From Perkinsus olseni (lineage: Eukaryota > Perkinsozoa > Perkinsida > Perkinsidae), in contig JABANP010000250.1 of assembly GCA_013115135.1 (NCBI GenBank), positions 1 to 64,000 of the forward strand: 64,000 nt of DNA. Reading direction: 5' to 3'. This document shows positions 44,929 to 56,403 of this stretch, one piece after another. The notes under the pieces are model-generated. The model saw nothing but the letters and a program-made list of their open reading frames with translations. It had not been told where the DNA came from and ran no database searches. Position 1 is the stretch's first letter; each line of letters opens with the position of its first letter. A program made the translations under genes and the position numbers.

Positions 44929-46600
44929 TATAAGGGAAATAATAACCTCGCAGAAGGAACGCCTGCTTCCTACCAAGCGTCACGAACGTCTGAGCAAGCG
45001 CTCAAATAATAAGGCTAGTCGCCGTACCACTCCTTTCTGTAATCATCTCACATTACAGTGGGGCGCACCATGAGGCAGAACGGAAGATGTTCCACTTCGG
45101 CTAGAGTCGCTGTTGTGAAGGTCACGGAATCCTCGCAGGACTCCAAACAGGGTTGTCCCTCCGGAGCCAGCGGCGCGACACAAAAAATGTCTCCCAGAAT
45201 CTGCCACTTCCCGCGTACGACGTCTGAGCATCATGGCGTTGCAAAAACGCGGATTTGATTCTCATAACGACCAAATACGACCTACGTCAATCCATCAGTG
45301 GCACTGAGCCAGTGCACCACAACTCGGTCGACTGATCATTGAAAGAGAGGCCTTATCATGCTAGTACAGAGGACGCCAACAGTTTTTCCCGACACTAGCC
45401 CACGGATCTTCATTCATTGGGGCGTTGGCAAAAACGTGGATATATCATCATAGCAAGGGGGCATGACCCGCTCCCGTCATCAGTGAGTTGCCGCGCTGCA
45501 CCACGATTCGGTATAAGATCATCCGAAGGGCGGCCGACAGAGGCTAATACGAACGATTTCACCAGTTTTCACCGACAACCCGACGTCGCTGTCCTGCACT
45601 GGCCCGTCTATCTATATTCAGTAAGAGTGAGCGAACAACAGCAGCGGCATCAGAGCTAGTGGGCTAGAAGGGAGGTAGACGGCTCAGGACTTCGTACTAA
45701 GAGGACCGCAGCACCTGGTGACTAGAGTTTTGAAGACCACTATTATTGGCGTGACAGCCGGAAGCACCCTCTGTGCTTGGAGACATGGCGATTGTACACC
45801 ATTCGCAGCACGATGTATGAAGAGAGCTTCAATCGATGACTTCGTTGGGAGGGCAGGGCTATGGGGACACTACGACACAACCCACCATTGCACCGAAAGC
45901 TCAGCTACAGGGGATCGCCTTTTCCTCATAAACCACGTCCGAGAATGGCACGCTTGCAGTACTTGATAGATTTTAGGAGTAACTTCTTCGGCGGCCTGCA
46001 TTCGCTCGCATGTCCGGAGTGGTTCGCTAGGGAGTGTACTCCCGTCTGTCTTTCTTCTGTTTGGGCCTGGTGAGAACACCGGGGCTGTTGGCCAGCCGAC
46101 CACAACTCGCATTCGACCCTCGTGGTCACCGACGGTAGTTCGTCTTCATTCTCATCACTCACAGGGTTCATCTGACGGCCTGGAGCTCACAGAGACAGAG
46201 CGAAAAATGGGGGAGAAGCATTTCGGTGGCAGGGATTTGGTCATTGAGCTGACACTACGCCGGATATGACAGAAGGGGAAGAATGCTTTTGAAGGTTGCT
46301 GCATTGAACTAAGTATTGGCGCAGCCCATCAGGCTGAGCTTGGCGATAGACGTTCTTCCATTGGGGACACACGTTGTGTGCCGGACAGCGGCAATTGGAC
46401 CGGAAAGGGTTCATCGATTGATAACTCCAATTCGGTGGAAGACTCCGACTTCCAATAGCAACGAGTGTACTTGGGTTTGGACTGGCTTACCACGAATGGT
46501 TACCTCATGATTTGATAGAGGTCCTCCGCACGACGTGTGCACATGACGATTCGGGCGATGCCGCCAAGGAAACTCCATTGCTCGGGCAGGCGGGCGGGCT
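44929..46600. other. Region without a supported gene
   Basis: No exon chain, RNA or repeat array could be supported in this 1.7-kb stretch; short open frames only. Confidence 0.45.
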
Positions 46601-46632
46601 GTCCACGGGCGAGCAAGATTGCTCGCTCGCGC
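46565..46632 (+). promoter_or_regulatory. Conserved GCGAGCAAGATTGCTCGC palindrome upstream of secreted-family gene
   Basis: The stretch CGGGCGAGCAAGATTGCTCG lies about 50 bp before the ATG at 46667 and an identical core about 60 bp before the ATG at 47948. Copies at 41837 and 16666 keep the left half (GGGCGAGCGAGATT). The 17-18-bp inverted repeat in a conserved position suggests a shared promoter or regulatory site; function is inferred. Confidence 0.5.
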
Positions 46633-46666
46633 GTCTGGTGTGGCCGGGTTTCCCGTCTCTTAAACT

Positions 46667-47551
46667 ATGAAGTTGATCTTGGTTTTCGAGCTGCTCGCTG
46701 TTGTCGAGGCTTCTACGGTCGGTAATGAACTGCAATTGAAACCGGGGGTGTATGTCAGTGATGATAAACTACTCGGTGATCATAACATCACAATGGAGGT
46801 GTTCGAAGATCAGGCGCTGCAGCTCAGATTAGAAACGGAATCCGACGTGATCACTTCTCCCATCCTGAAAGGCTACCCTCGTCCTGACGGCAGCTACCAC
46901 CTGAAACCACCCGACGGCAAATTATTGAAACTCGGCTTTTTCTGCAGGAACGTGAATAAAGTGTTGAGGCGGTCCGTGACCAGTAGAGACTTCAGCGTGT
47001 TGCCTCAAGAAGGGCGTTTGTATCTCAACGTCGGGATATACCGTCTCCGATTGGTGGAGCGCTCACGTGCGGAGTCCTCAGCGCTCGCGAGGGAGAAGGC
47101 CGCAGTGCTGAAGCGGAAGTCCAATGGGAAAGATACCGCGTTACCCAAGAGGCTTCGTTCGTCATCCGACCAGCCGTCCACAAGCCATGGAGAGAACACA
47201 CAATTACCATCACTGGTTGAGAAGTATTCAGGACACTGGGATTCGAACATCGGCATCAACCTCGAGATCTCTCAAGATTTCTCAGCCAAATTTGAGTTCA
47301 CGAGTCTCGCGTCCGAGGAGAGCAAGTCTACTGGTTGGATGAGGATGGAGAGAATCGTCGCCGAAGGAGAGGAATTGTCCGTATTGAACGACTACACCAT
47401 AGGCGACATGGAGGTGTTTGACTGGGCCTCGAGAATGGCCGGTTACAAACTCTCCGCGAGCCCGAAGTTGGTGAATATCTTCTCACCTTCTGGTTCGGGA
47501 GTGGAGATCTTCATTGGTGGAGAGATGGTGAAATTAGAGCGTATAGGATGA
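46667..47551 (+). CDS. Lineage-specific secreted protein, SGSGVE family, intact copy 3
   Basis: 294 aa, single exon. Signal peptide MKLILVFELLAVVEAS; N-terminal domain VGNELQLKPGVYVSDDKLLG with an FCRNVNKVL block; basic, Ser-rich linker with KRLRSSSDQPSTSHGENTQL (about residues 160-185, could act as a nuclear signal); C-terminal domain with VFDWASRMAGYKLSASPKLV and ending GSGVEIFIGGEMVKLERIG. Closest relatives are the broken copies at 16666 and 47948. The conserved 3' flank is cut short at about 47607, so the small membrane-protein neighbour is missing here. Confidence 0.82.
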   Translation: MKLILVFELLAVVEASTVGNELQLKPGVYVSDDKLLGDHNITMEVFEDQALQLRLETESDVITSPILKGYPRPDGSYHLKPPDGKLLKLGFFCRNVNKVLRRSVTSRDFSVLPQEGRLYLNVGIYRLRLVERSRAESSALAREKAAVLKRKSNGKDTALPKRLRSSSDQPSTSHGENTQLPSLVEKYSGHWDSNIGINLEISQDFSAKFEFTSLASEESKSTGWMRMERIVAEGEELSVLNDYTIGDMEVFDWASRMAGYKLSASPKLVNIFSPSGSGVEIFIGGEMVKLERIG

Positions 47552-47947
47552 TGATGATGTTCATGTGTATTTATTATGATGTGATGTGGATTGATCGATT
47601 GTGTTAAGTGGCTCGACCTACTGAGAAGACTAATATCGTATTCGTCTATTTACCTTTGCCCTTTTTGATTGACAGTTATCATGTAGTGCATGCATTGTAT
47701 TTACCAACTACGTGTACATGTGATAGCTCATGTAATACTCGCCATGTACTATTGACTGATCAGCGTCACCTAGCCTTGAATATGAGGCACTTTGTAGCCG
47801 GAGCAACGCTACAGGCGCCGCTAGTGGAAGCTGCACGACACACAACCAGGAAACTCCATCGCTCGGGCAGGCGAGCGGACAGTACACGGGCGAGCAAGAT
47901 TGCTCGCTCGCGCGACTAAAGTTGTCGAATTCCCCACCGCTTGCTCT

Positions 47948-48846
47948 ATGAAGTTGATCTTGGTTTTCGAGCTGCTCGCTGTTGTCGAAGGCTTCTACGG
48001 TTGGTAATGAACTGCAATTAACACCGGGCGTATATGTCAGTGATGATAAAACTACCTGGTGGTCATGACCTCACAATGGAGGTGTTCGAAGATCAGGCGC
48101 TGCAGCTCAGGGTACAGAAGGGATCCGATGCGATCATATCTCCCACCCTGAAAGTCTACCATCGTCCTCACGGCAGCTACTCCCTGATGCAGCCCGGCTA
48201 CCGGGTCCAACAATTCGGCACTTTCTGCAAAAAAATGTGAATAAACGGCTGAATGTGGGAGTTGATACTTATTCCTTCACTGTGTCCCTACGAAAAGGTC
48301 GTTTGTACCTCAACGTAATCGACCTCGGGGTATACCGTCTTCGAGCCCCGCAAGGACTCAACTGCGCTCGCGAAAGAGAATGCCCCAGTGCTGAAGCGGA
48401 AGTTCAATGGGAAGAATACCGCCCGAGTACCTAAGAGGCTTCGTTCGTCGTCCGACCAGCCGTCCACAAGCCATGGAGAAAACACAATTACGACGCTGGA
48501 TGGGGAAATATTCGGGCCCTGGTATTCGACCATCGGCATCAACCTCGAGATCTCTCAGATTTCGCAGCCAAATGTGAGTTCACGAGTCTCTCGTCAGGGG
48601 AGAGCAAAGTCTACTGGTTGGATGAGGATGGAGAATCAAAGTGCGCCGAGGAAGAGGAATTCTCCGTATTGAACAACTACACCATAAAGTGATGACATGG
48701 AGGTGTTTGGCTGGAGCCTCGAGAATGGCCGGTTACCGATTCTCCCGCGAGCCCAAAGTTGGTGAGATATCTTTCTCACCCTCCGGGTCAGGAGTAGGAG
48801 AGTCTTCATTGGTGAGGGAGATGGTGAAATTAGACCGTGTAGGATG
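47948..48846 (+). pseudogene. SGSGVE-family copy 4 with several frameshifts
   Basis: Leader MKLILVFELLAVVE is intact, then a one-base gain near 47990 shifts the frame. Later pieces (DKTTWWS region, KRLRSSSDQPSTSHGENT at about 48430, and GSGVG...VKLDRVG at the end) lie in different frames, implying at least six small indels relative to 46667-47551. The pattern of single-base gains in runs (AAA, GGG) would also fit uncorrected sequencing error. Confidence 0.7.
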
Positions 48847-48936
48847 ATGATGATGTTCATGTGTATTTATTATGATGTGATGTGAAGATTTATCGATTGT
48901 GTTAAGTCGGAGAGATGATCCACTACTGATGGGATG

Positions 48937-49390
48937 CCGACTATACGTCCTTACAGGTCGTAGTATTTATTAATGACGTCCGTGCGGGGGTATTAGAAAC
49001 GCAAGATGGTGCCGGGAAGAAATTGTGAGGATCTGCAGAAGCCTTTCATTAACGGTTTTACTTTTCATACAGACCACCAACGCGCTACCACCACCACCGC
49101 TGAGTCGAGCTGCGGGGATGTGTTGGAGCGGCGCAACGCAGAGGGCTGTGAGGAGGAAGTTGTCCCTGGCTGCTAGACTCTAGCGTATCTGATGTTGGAT
49201 AGCTCTCAGCCCGCATCGCATGGAGGCACGCTGCCGCGGTCATCGTCGTTCGTATTTGCCCGTCTCTTGGGTGTAGTTGTTTGCAGCATTGGTGAGTGAT
49301 TATGGCGGGAAGATACCATCTTTCTAGAAAGCTGCGCTTGCTATATTTTATTGCATTTCCGTGAAGGAGATTTTGAATCCTGAATGAGGG
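48937..49390 (+). pseudogene. Decayed copy of the small membrane-protein gene
   Basis: GATGGGATGCCGACTATACG, GGTCATCGTCGTTCGTATTT and GATTATGGCGGGAAGATACC match the minus-strand gene 24133-24535 in order, but the frame is interrupted repeatedly. It follows the broken secreted-family copy exactly as in the 24-kb locus. Confidence 0.6.
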
Positions 49391-49476
49391 AAATTACTTC
49401 TATCCAGCTTTGGCATTTACGTGTTGGGTTGGAAGTCAGAAGCTTTCTCATTTACAAATTATAAGATTCGCGTAGC

Positions 49477-49833
49477 TCAGGCGTCTTGATCATCATCTTC
49501 GAGGCGATTGGCGGCGTATGTGCGCCATCGAAGGCTCGAGAAGTGGATATTCGGAGTAACATATTGGGCGTAGCAAGCAGTTCCCAGCAGCATCCACTCA
49601 AACGTGTGGTAGGAGGGTCTGCCTGCCCCTTCTGGCCTGGCTTTTAACTGCGATGAATCGATTGCCTTGTGCTGAGAGACGCGGCGGTGTACCATGTACA
49701 GCACGATAGGCGAGGAAAGCTTCAATCCGAGTCGATTGATCGCTCTATTGATGTGTAAATTGACTCCGTTTTGGTACCGGAGGAGAATCGTAGAGATAGT
49801 AAGAACGCGCAGGATGAGTGTGAGCGTGCGCAA
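49477..49833 (-). CDS. Hypothetical protein, conserved with fragment at 23930-24052
   Basis: 118-codon ORF; only the last 45 residues (FEWMLLGTACYAQYVTPNIH ... ANRLEDDDQDA) are supported by similarity to the inverted fragment near 24000. It points toward the secreted-family/membrane-protein pair. The first part may be an extension into non-coding sequence. No family recognised. Confidence 0.4.
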   Translation of the reverse strand: MRTLTLILRVLTISTILLRYQNGVNLHINRAINRLGLKLSSPIVLYMVHRRVSQHKAIDSSQLKARPEGAGRPSYHTFEWMLLGTACYAQYVTPNIHFSSLRWRTYAANRLEDDDQDA

Positions 49834-51274
49834 GCATTTATGACATCACGTGACCGCGCAGCATAGGAACGATGTCGACGACATCATGTCGTTGTTTCTA
49901 CATTCAAATAAAGGGTATTGCAAGATTGCAAGCGGTGGTACATAGGATAGAGGGCACTCATGCTGTCAGATTTTTAATCCTAGGTGGAGATGTTCAGCTG
50001 ATGGTGAGGCAGTTCACCGTTAACTCTATTTACCGACTTAAACACACTAACGGTGTGACACTATCGTAAGACATGGACAGCACCAATGCCTCGACCATAA
50101 TGGTCGAATGATTCATCGGACAACGAGTATTCCGGGCTTTGGTTGCTATCCCCTTTCCACACTCTCCGTATACAGGGTTTTCAGCCGTTATCAGCTACCT
50201 CTGATTGTTGATCGTGCGGAGCCCAAGTAGACAGTTTCTGGCGGGCGCCGGAGTCTTGAGCGTAGCTTATGGTATTGTATAAGCTACTTGTATCTTATGC
50301 GTCAAAGGATCGGTGACAAATTGGCACTGACAGTAGAAAGTCTTTTGAGGATTCTTCTGGGGGTTATTGTTGCCAACCTTAGTCGGCCTCAGTCCAGTCT
50401 GAGTGTATCTGTGTTTAGCTTTGGGATTGCGTTGCCATAGTTATTATCATCGACTACCTACATATCAATCGACGGCCCGGTTACGACTTCGAGCATACCC
50501 CGCCCACAAGTATGCACACGCGTTATAGCAACTGCATGGATCGCTCCTGAATCATTGGGAAAGGGGTACCTGCGTTCGATGGGCGCGTGATACCTCAATG
50601 AAGATTATGTTCCTCCGCTCCGCCCTTGACGCAGTGGTTGCACCCTTCACCTACCAATTGCTAATCCCGATTATGCTGTTTCGCGCCCTGCGCGTCTGTA
50701 AACTGCCGAGGCAACCCTCCTAAGAGTTATCGCTGACGTTCAGTACGGCCGGAGCCCCAGCACTCAGCGGCTGTGACGTCACTGCACGGCTGCCGTGCCA
50801 CAGCATGGCTGCGGCTCAAACCTGAACAGCTCAGGCGCTGCGCGTCTGCTCAGCTACTACTATGACGATTTAGTAGAAGAGTGTATCGCCTCAGATCTCA
50901 AGTTGACTATTGTGTATTGCCTCTCGCATGGCCGTGAGCATCTTCTAGCAATGTCATCTCGCCTCGTCGAGGACGAGACGTCAGGACGATAATGATGGGA
51001 CGAGTCCGTCCTATCACAAAAGCCTCCACTTCTTATGCTAATACTATTACTGCTGCTTAGCTGCTACACATGGTCCCTGCTACTGTGGCACTGGGAAGGC
51101 CGGGGAAGTACTGTCTCACGAGAGACCCTCAACAGCTCGAGGGCATGACTGCCTGCTATTCCAGTACAAAGCCCCTTACGCTTTAGTAGCACTGAGATTA
51201 GCCTGGAGGCTCCGGAGGCCACAAGTTCGTCTTTATATACGACGACGTAACCAATCGATGACGGGTGGGTTATT
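49834..51274. other. Region without a supported gene
   Basis: Nothing beyond short open frames and a family D fragment at 49914 (TTGCAAGATTGCAAG). Confidence 0.45.
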
Positions 51275-51811
51275 TTGAAGCGCGTATACCTGGGGAAAGA
51301 AGAAGGTTTCAAGCTCTTCCCTCTCTCTCGTTTGAATTCGAAGTTGAAGTTGACTCCGGTGTGCTCCATTTTACAGCCAATAGACGGAGGGGCTCAAGGT
51401 TCCACAAGAGGTGTGAGGAGCTGGAGGGACGTCAGTAGCTTCGATGCAGTTCGGTATTTAATTTCCGACTCCCCAGGTTTCACTATCGGGACACGAGTCT
51501 ATTCGGCGACCCTCAATAGTGATTACTGTGGCGTCGTCATGGATCCCTTCCACTTAGCAATGTACGTTACTCACCGACTCCAAGGACCTATGCAGTATCA
51601 TACTGGACCATGTAGAGCCTTTCAAGCGAGACACGGAGTCTCTCATTTCAAGTACATGAACTTCACCTGTTCTCACCGTTTCCTACTCGCGAGGATCTTG
51701 TCGGGACACGGGGACACTTTGCAGTATGACAAGGGCGATAAGATCTTTTCTACTATCTGGGACTGCACTGAGTCAGGCTGGAACTGCCCCCTCCACAGAA
51801 GCCAGCACTGA
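51275..51811 (+). CDS. Hypothetical ORF, 178 codons
   Basis: Open frame with balanced composition and several Cys/His, ending DCTESGWNCPLHRSQH. There is no signal peptide, no recognised motif and no paralogue in the window. It is reported because it is one of only two long single-frame ORFs in a gene-poor 5-kb stretch; the ATG at 51275 is just the first. Confidence 0.25.
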   Translation: MKRVYLGKEEGFKLFPLSRLNSKLKLTPVCSILQPIDGGAQGSTRGVRSWRDVSSFDAVRYLISDSPGFTIGTRVYSATLNSDYCGVVMDPFHLAMYVTHRLQGPMQYHTGPCRAFQARHGVSHFKYMNFTCSHRFLLARILSGHGDTLQYDKGDKIFSTIWDCTESGWNCPLHRSQH

Positions 51812-52030
51812 TTTCGATGACCCGGTATGATTGAACCTCTAGCGTGGAAAATCACTGCAGGACCTATTCAACAACGGAACGTTGGAGTTCCAGTAACGTC
51901 TCAACTCATTCATGTGGGACTCCACTTTTGCTGCAGATGGGAAATTTGGTATCGCTTTTCACGCGGGACCAATTCTGCCCGGGACAACCCGGGGCCACTA
52001 GCTCTACCAGGAACTATGCCGCCATTCCTA

Positions 52031-52546
52031 TCATGCCGGCGGAATCGACTGGATGGTATCCGTCGTCATGTCCTGCTTCTCCAATGGCTTTTTCCAGCCA
52101 CTGAGCACTGTAATGCCTCCATGTATAGCCTTGCTGTCGTTGTAGGCCGCCCAGTACACGCGGTCTTGGTCTTGAGTCCATTTGTCTGCCTTGGGTCTCG
52201 GATCACTACGAGTGCTCGCCGTTGCGTTGAGAGGCATAGCCTGGATAAGCGGAGATTCTGCATCAAAATTTCGACGCGGCGTGAAAATTCGTAGCCATGT
52301 TAGCACTGAATGCGCGCTTTGTGGCACTCTATTGTCGCCGGGCTTTACGAGCTTATCTACTGTCAGGGTGCCCGGAGAGTACTCCAGAAGGATATTCGTC
52401 GAGTGAGTGTGAAGCAAAGCATTACTACATAGCGAAGTAAATTTGTTGCTTTCGCCAATGATCTCGTGACAATTTTCAATATCGACAGGGCGCTGTAATA
52501 ATATCATCGGATATAATGCGCAAGAAAAGGGGAAAAAGAGTGTCAC
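52031..52546 (-). CDS. Hypothetical ORF, 171 codons
   Basis: The N-terminus MTLFFPFSCALYPMILLQ is moderately hydrophobic; the C-terminal half (DKWTQDQDRVYWAAYNDSKA...) has globular-like composition. No family recognised. It could be one exon of a longer gene. Confidence 0.3.
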   Translation of the reverse strand: MTLFFPFSCALYPMILLQRPVDIENCHEIIGESNKFTSLCSNALLHTHSTNILLEYSPGTLTVDKLVKPGDNRVPQSAHSVLTWLRIFTPRRNFDAESPLIQAMPLNATASTRSDPRPKADKWTQDQDRVYWAAYNDSKAIHGGITVLSGWKKPLEKQDMTTDTIQSIPPA

Positions 52547-53569
52547 AGGAAAAACTTGGAAACTTGGGACGAATTATTGTGCGCAGTACGGGGATAAATC
52601 TCATGCATGCGCCAAGCGTTCACGCCATGGTGTTCAAGGACGATTACAGATTGTTATCTTTCGCCGCCTCACAGTCAATCGGAAATCGACAATGTCGTGG
52701 TGGAATTCGCAGGAACCCCACGACATTCCGGAAGAGGAACTACAGTCGCGTTCGATTTTGACAGTCAAAGAGCGGGGAGACGGAGTCCTTGCGTCGAAGG
52801 AACGACGCGACTTCCTCGGTCATCCGTGCGATGGGCTGCATCCCCTCCACGTGTAGTTGAAGACAGAATCTCAAGCTTCCAACCAAATACCTCTCGAGTT
52901 CCTGATGGTTAACAGCCTACCTATTTCGCGGCTCTCTCCAATCACCGGCCACACGAATCATGTCTTTCAATGGACAGCGCCATAATGCTAGCCGTCGATT
53001 GAAGTCGCATATCCGCCTTCCAGCGGGCAAGTCCAATAGACGGTCGCGTAGTGCTACGCTACGCGAGCCGCCCGTCCACCGCAAGAGGGGCAAGTTGTAG
53101 AGGAAAGAAACACAACGCAAGGTCACGACTCAACCGAGTTGGACTCAGCGAAGTTATAGTTATCAAAGTGATAGAGAAATGATGACAAATCAGTAGGGAA
53201 ATATTCAATGCACAGTCGATCTCGAGCTTCCTGGCTTAATCCGGCCTCAACCCCTTCCACGATATTCATGCAACAGGGGAGTCTGCAACTCGCTTTTGCA
53301 CCGGTCTGAAGCGGAGCGAAGCGTCCTAGTGGCGATCGTTAGAGACGCCCCACCGGTTTTCTTTTCTCGGTACCCCGCCACGCGAGTCTGCTGTCGCGGT
53401 GATGCCGCGTGAACGGTCGCAATATCGGCCGTCGCCCGAATCCAATATCGCTCACTCTCTTCCATCTGCAGACAACACGGGTCAATCTAAGATCCGTCAT
53501 AAGCGCCTCATCTCGAACTGTGAGGAGACATTGCCTAGCTCCAGAACATCTCACATTCTTAGCCCATTC

Positions 53570-54590
53570 CTCCTCCTCCAACCTGAGCAGCCACTTCTTC
53601 CTTAAGTGAAGTACCAAGCTGCCGCCTGCCGAGATTACCCAGACCCACCACTGACAGCCGGCCGCAGAGGCGATCAGGTAGCCTCCGATTATAGGGCAAT
53701 ACAACTGCATAGACAAAAGTATTTTCGTCGTGTTCGCCACCCAGTGCGGGTGAGTTTATAGTCCGACGTTAGTTACGGATTAGTTCTACTCTTGCCGATG
53801 TGCTCAGTTGGGGACTTTCTTTAGCGTTGACATGCAGTGCAATCAGACAGTTGTCAAGAAGCTCTCCTCAGGGGGACATTCCCAGGGGCTGTCCAGTGTG
53901 ACACTGTCTTCAGCTAGGATTAGTGGTTCTTAAATAGAACTGTCTATGCTTGACTGAGATTAACCTCTCCAATATCTGGTACTTGTGTTCAAGTTAATTT
54001 ACAAGTATCTTAGCGCTAGACTGACTCGCTGGGAAGATGCTCGCCCCGGCCCGGATGGACCCTCTTGACTTACCATCTGCCAGTTGTCGAACAGCCTCCG
54101 ACTCGCCAGAGTTGCCGCGGCAGTCAAGAGAGCAACTACTCCCACACCAAGGTGAAAATACGTGTACTGCTGAGAGACCGACGTCCAGACGACATACGTG
54201 ACGAGGCCTGAGAGACACCCAGTAGGGGCCCTCGATTCTGCGTGGCTCCCTTACCCGAAGCGCAGGCAGATGACGCTATCACCGCTATGAGGGGAAAGAA
54301 GACCGTCGAAGTACCTGTACAAAGCGGTCGTTGCAACTGACTGAGCTTGGCGTCTTACCGACCACCACGGCCATCACAATGACAAGTTGCATTGGTAGAA
54401 AGGGCGACGCGGCAAGGATGACGGCAGCGACGGACAGCGTCACGCACACCACTATGTGCGTGAAGTAGCTCGGCCCGTGTATTCGAATCGGATAGATCAG
54501 CACTATTAACGGAGTCGTGAAGTTCAGCCACCAGGAGGCGAACGTGGATGGGAAGCTCGGCATGGCCATTGACGAGGTGAATGCAAACAA
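53570..54590 (-). CDS. Polytopic membrane protein (transporter-like), partial model
   Basis: Exons 54359-54590, 54255-54314 and 54074-54207 join in phase and encode at least five hydrophobic segments, including WWLNFTTPLIVLIYPIRIHG, VTLSVAAVILAASPFLPMQ, VFFPLIAVIASSACASG and LGVGVVALLTAAATLASRRL. A further membrane-rich frame at about 53570-53740 (QLYCPIIGGYLIASAAG, then LRKKWLLRLEEEEWAKN) is probably its last exon. The plan is reminiscent of an equilibrative nucleoside-type or MFS-like carrier, but no diagnostic motif is seen. 5' exons are unresolved. The repeat shared with 17672-18070 lies in the intron 53741-54073. Confidence 0.5.
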
Positions 54591-55035
54591 GCTGAGGATG
54601 CGGCAGTGGGTAGGAGCACAACAGTCGGAGCTTAGCCTAGCTCAAAGCTAGCATATGACACAGAATCTCAGCATTGCCCTAACCATGCAGTGCTGGGTTC
54701 TCACGACGGTGGCGGAGAAGCCGCCTCAGACGTGCCGTCTGCCACATATCACTTCTCTCCCCTAACCCTATACGTCTCACGTAGAGACTCATGAGCGGGA
54801 ACTCACCGCAGGAGAGGTAGAAGTTTCGAAGCGGGTGAGTGAAGATCTCTGGACGGAACGTTCACAGAAAGGCCGCACAGAAATCATGCCTGTGAAAGAC
54901 ACAGGTCGACCAACTGTCATACGGAAGCTCCAGTAGAAGCTACGTCGACAGATCCGCGGCAAACAACAACGATTTAAGCACTCCCCGATTGGCAAAAGAG
55001 AGGTAAAACTGAGACTTCACAGGTGTGAAGTTTCA

Positions 55036-56403
55036 TCAGTTGGTTCCGGTCGGAGTCGAATAAACCTCTCCAGTAGAGAGGAGGTTGCCGGTCTGCCAAT
55101 CGAACTCCTGGTTATCTCTGTACAGCTTGCCACTCATGGTCGGGTCATAGTCGACCTCAGCAGCCAACCAGACAACCACCTTGGCGCCGGTCTCGGCACT
55201 GCGACGACCCGTGTGACTGAAAATTGACATGTCAGGCCACACACGAGCAGCCCGGATACAATCATTCAGCATCGCCTGTATTACTCACGCGTAGAAGGGG
55301 ACGCTAGGAGACGTGCGGCTCAGCAGCAAGCCTCCTAGTTCATGTGGGAAGGCTCGTGTCAGACATGAGCCTTCCGCAGCACTTCTCAACCACAGTGGTT
55401 GACATGAGCCTCGCGTCAGCTGGAGCAGCTAGGGTTTCGTCGTATCGTTCCTGAGTGGCTTACTTGCTCGAATCAGTCCGACACCAGCCGGGGCAGCAGC
55501 CCGTGACGAGTATCTTTCGAGGGTCAGCCATGGCCTCTCTAGCCAATACTTTAGTCCATGCGATAAGGGCCAGCTTGGATAAGCCATACATGCTGTACAT
55601 GCTATCGTTAAAGCCACGCTCCTTGTAGTCGCCTTCCTTCACACCGGTGAGGAACTCTTCCACGAGATTGTCGATCGACTCCTCAGTAGCATTAGGGTCC
55701 GAGAACCTCTTCTGCAGAGGCTCGAGACCTGACGAGGGAACCGCTCCGTCTCTTGCATAGCCTCATAGATGCTAACTGAGCAGGGCTCGGCATTTACCTC
55801 AGCAAGTCTGCCCAAGTAGCTGCAGACATTGACGATGCGGCCATGGTCGCTGAGAAGAGGGTAGAGGGCCTTGGTGACACGCTTCGTTCCGTAGTAGTTG
55901 ATGCCCACGGTGAGCTCAGCCTGATGACACGATTGAGCACAGTTGAAGGTGGTGCAATGGGAAGACCTTCGCAAGCTCAAAAGACTCGCTGTGGTGGGCG
56001 ACGCCGGCGTTGTTGACCAAAACATCGATGCGAGGCGAGAGACGTTTTATCTGCAGAAGGAGACCGGCATCATCCAAGTTGCAAGAGCAAGCTGAGAACC
56101 GTCAGCATACAGCACGTCCGCGGTGACACGAGGTTCCCCCCACCTAACCTTCTGCTTGGCTAGCTTTACCGAGTCCTCGCTAGTGGTGTCCAACTTGACA
56201 GCACCGAAGGGCTTCAGCTCGCCTGAGAGCAAAACATTAATGCTGAAGTTAGAGGAAGACAGCTGTCCCCTCACCAGCAGCTTCCCCAATCTAGATTCAT
56301 CTTTATCTGTCATGATGACTTTGGCGCCATCAGCGATGAGCTTCTTTGAGATCTCATAACCGATGCCTTTATTGGCACCGGTCACGACTACTACTGGCGA
56401 CAT
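55036..56403 (-). pseudogene. Second carbonyl-reductase-like SDR copy with two frameshifts
   Basis: Same exon plan as 43398-44928: ATG at 56403 (MSPVVVVTGANKGIGYEISK), NNAG exon ending in a short intron, INYYGTKRVTKALYPLLSDH exon, CCPGWCRTD exon and the last exon ending at 55036. Relative to the intact copy one base is missing just before the small first intron (about 56280; with that intron spliced the frame closes) and one in QVS/EPLQKR (about 55733). The catalytic YGLSK is preserved. Single-base deletions and otherwise high similarity mean that either recent decay or assembly error is possible. Confidence 0.7.

Noticed and set aside
52285..52305. Spliced-leader-like CGTAGCCATGTTAGC
   Set aside because: Only a partial match to the dinoflagellate/perkinsid leader, and no donor GT follows; no convincing SL RNA gene was found in the window.
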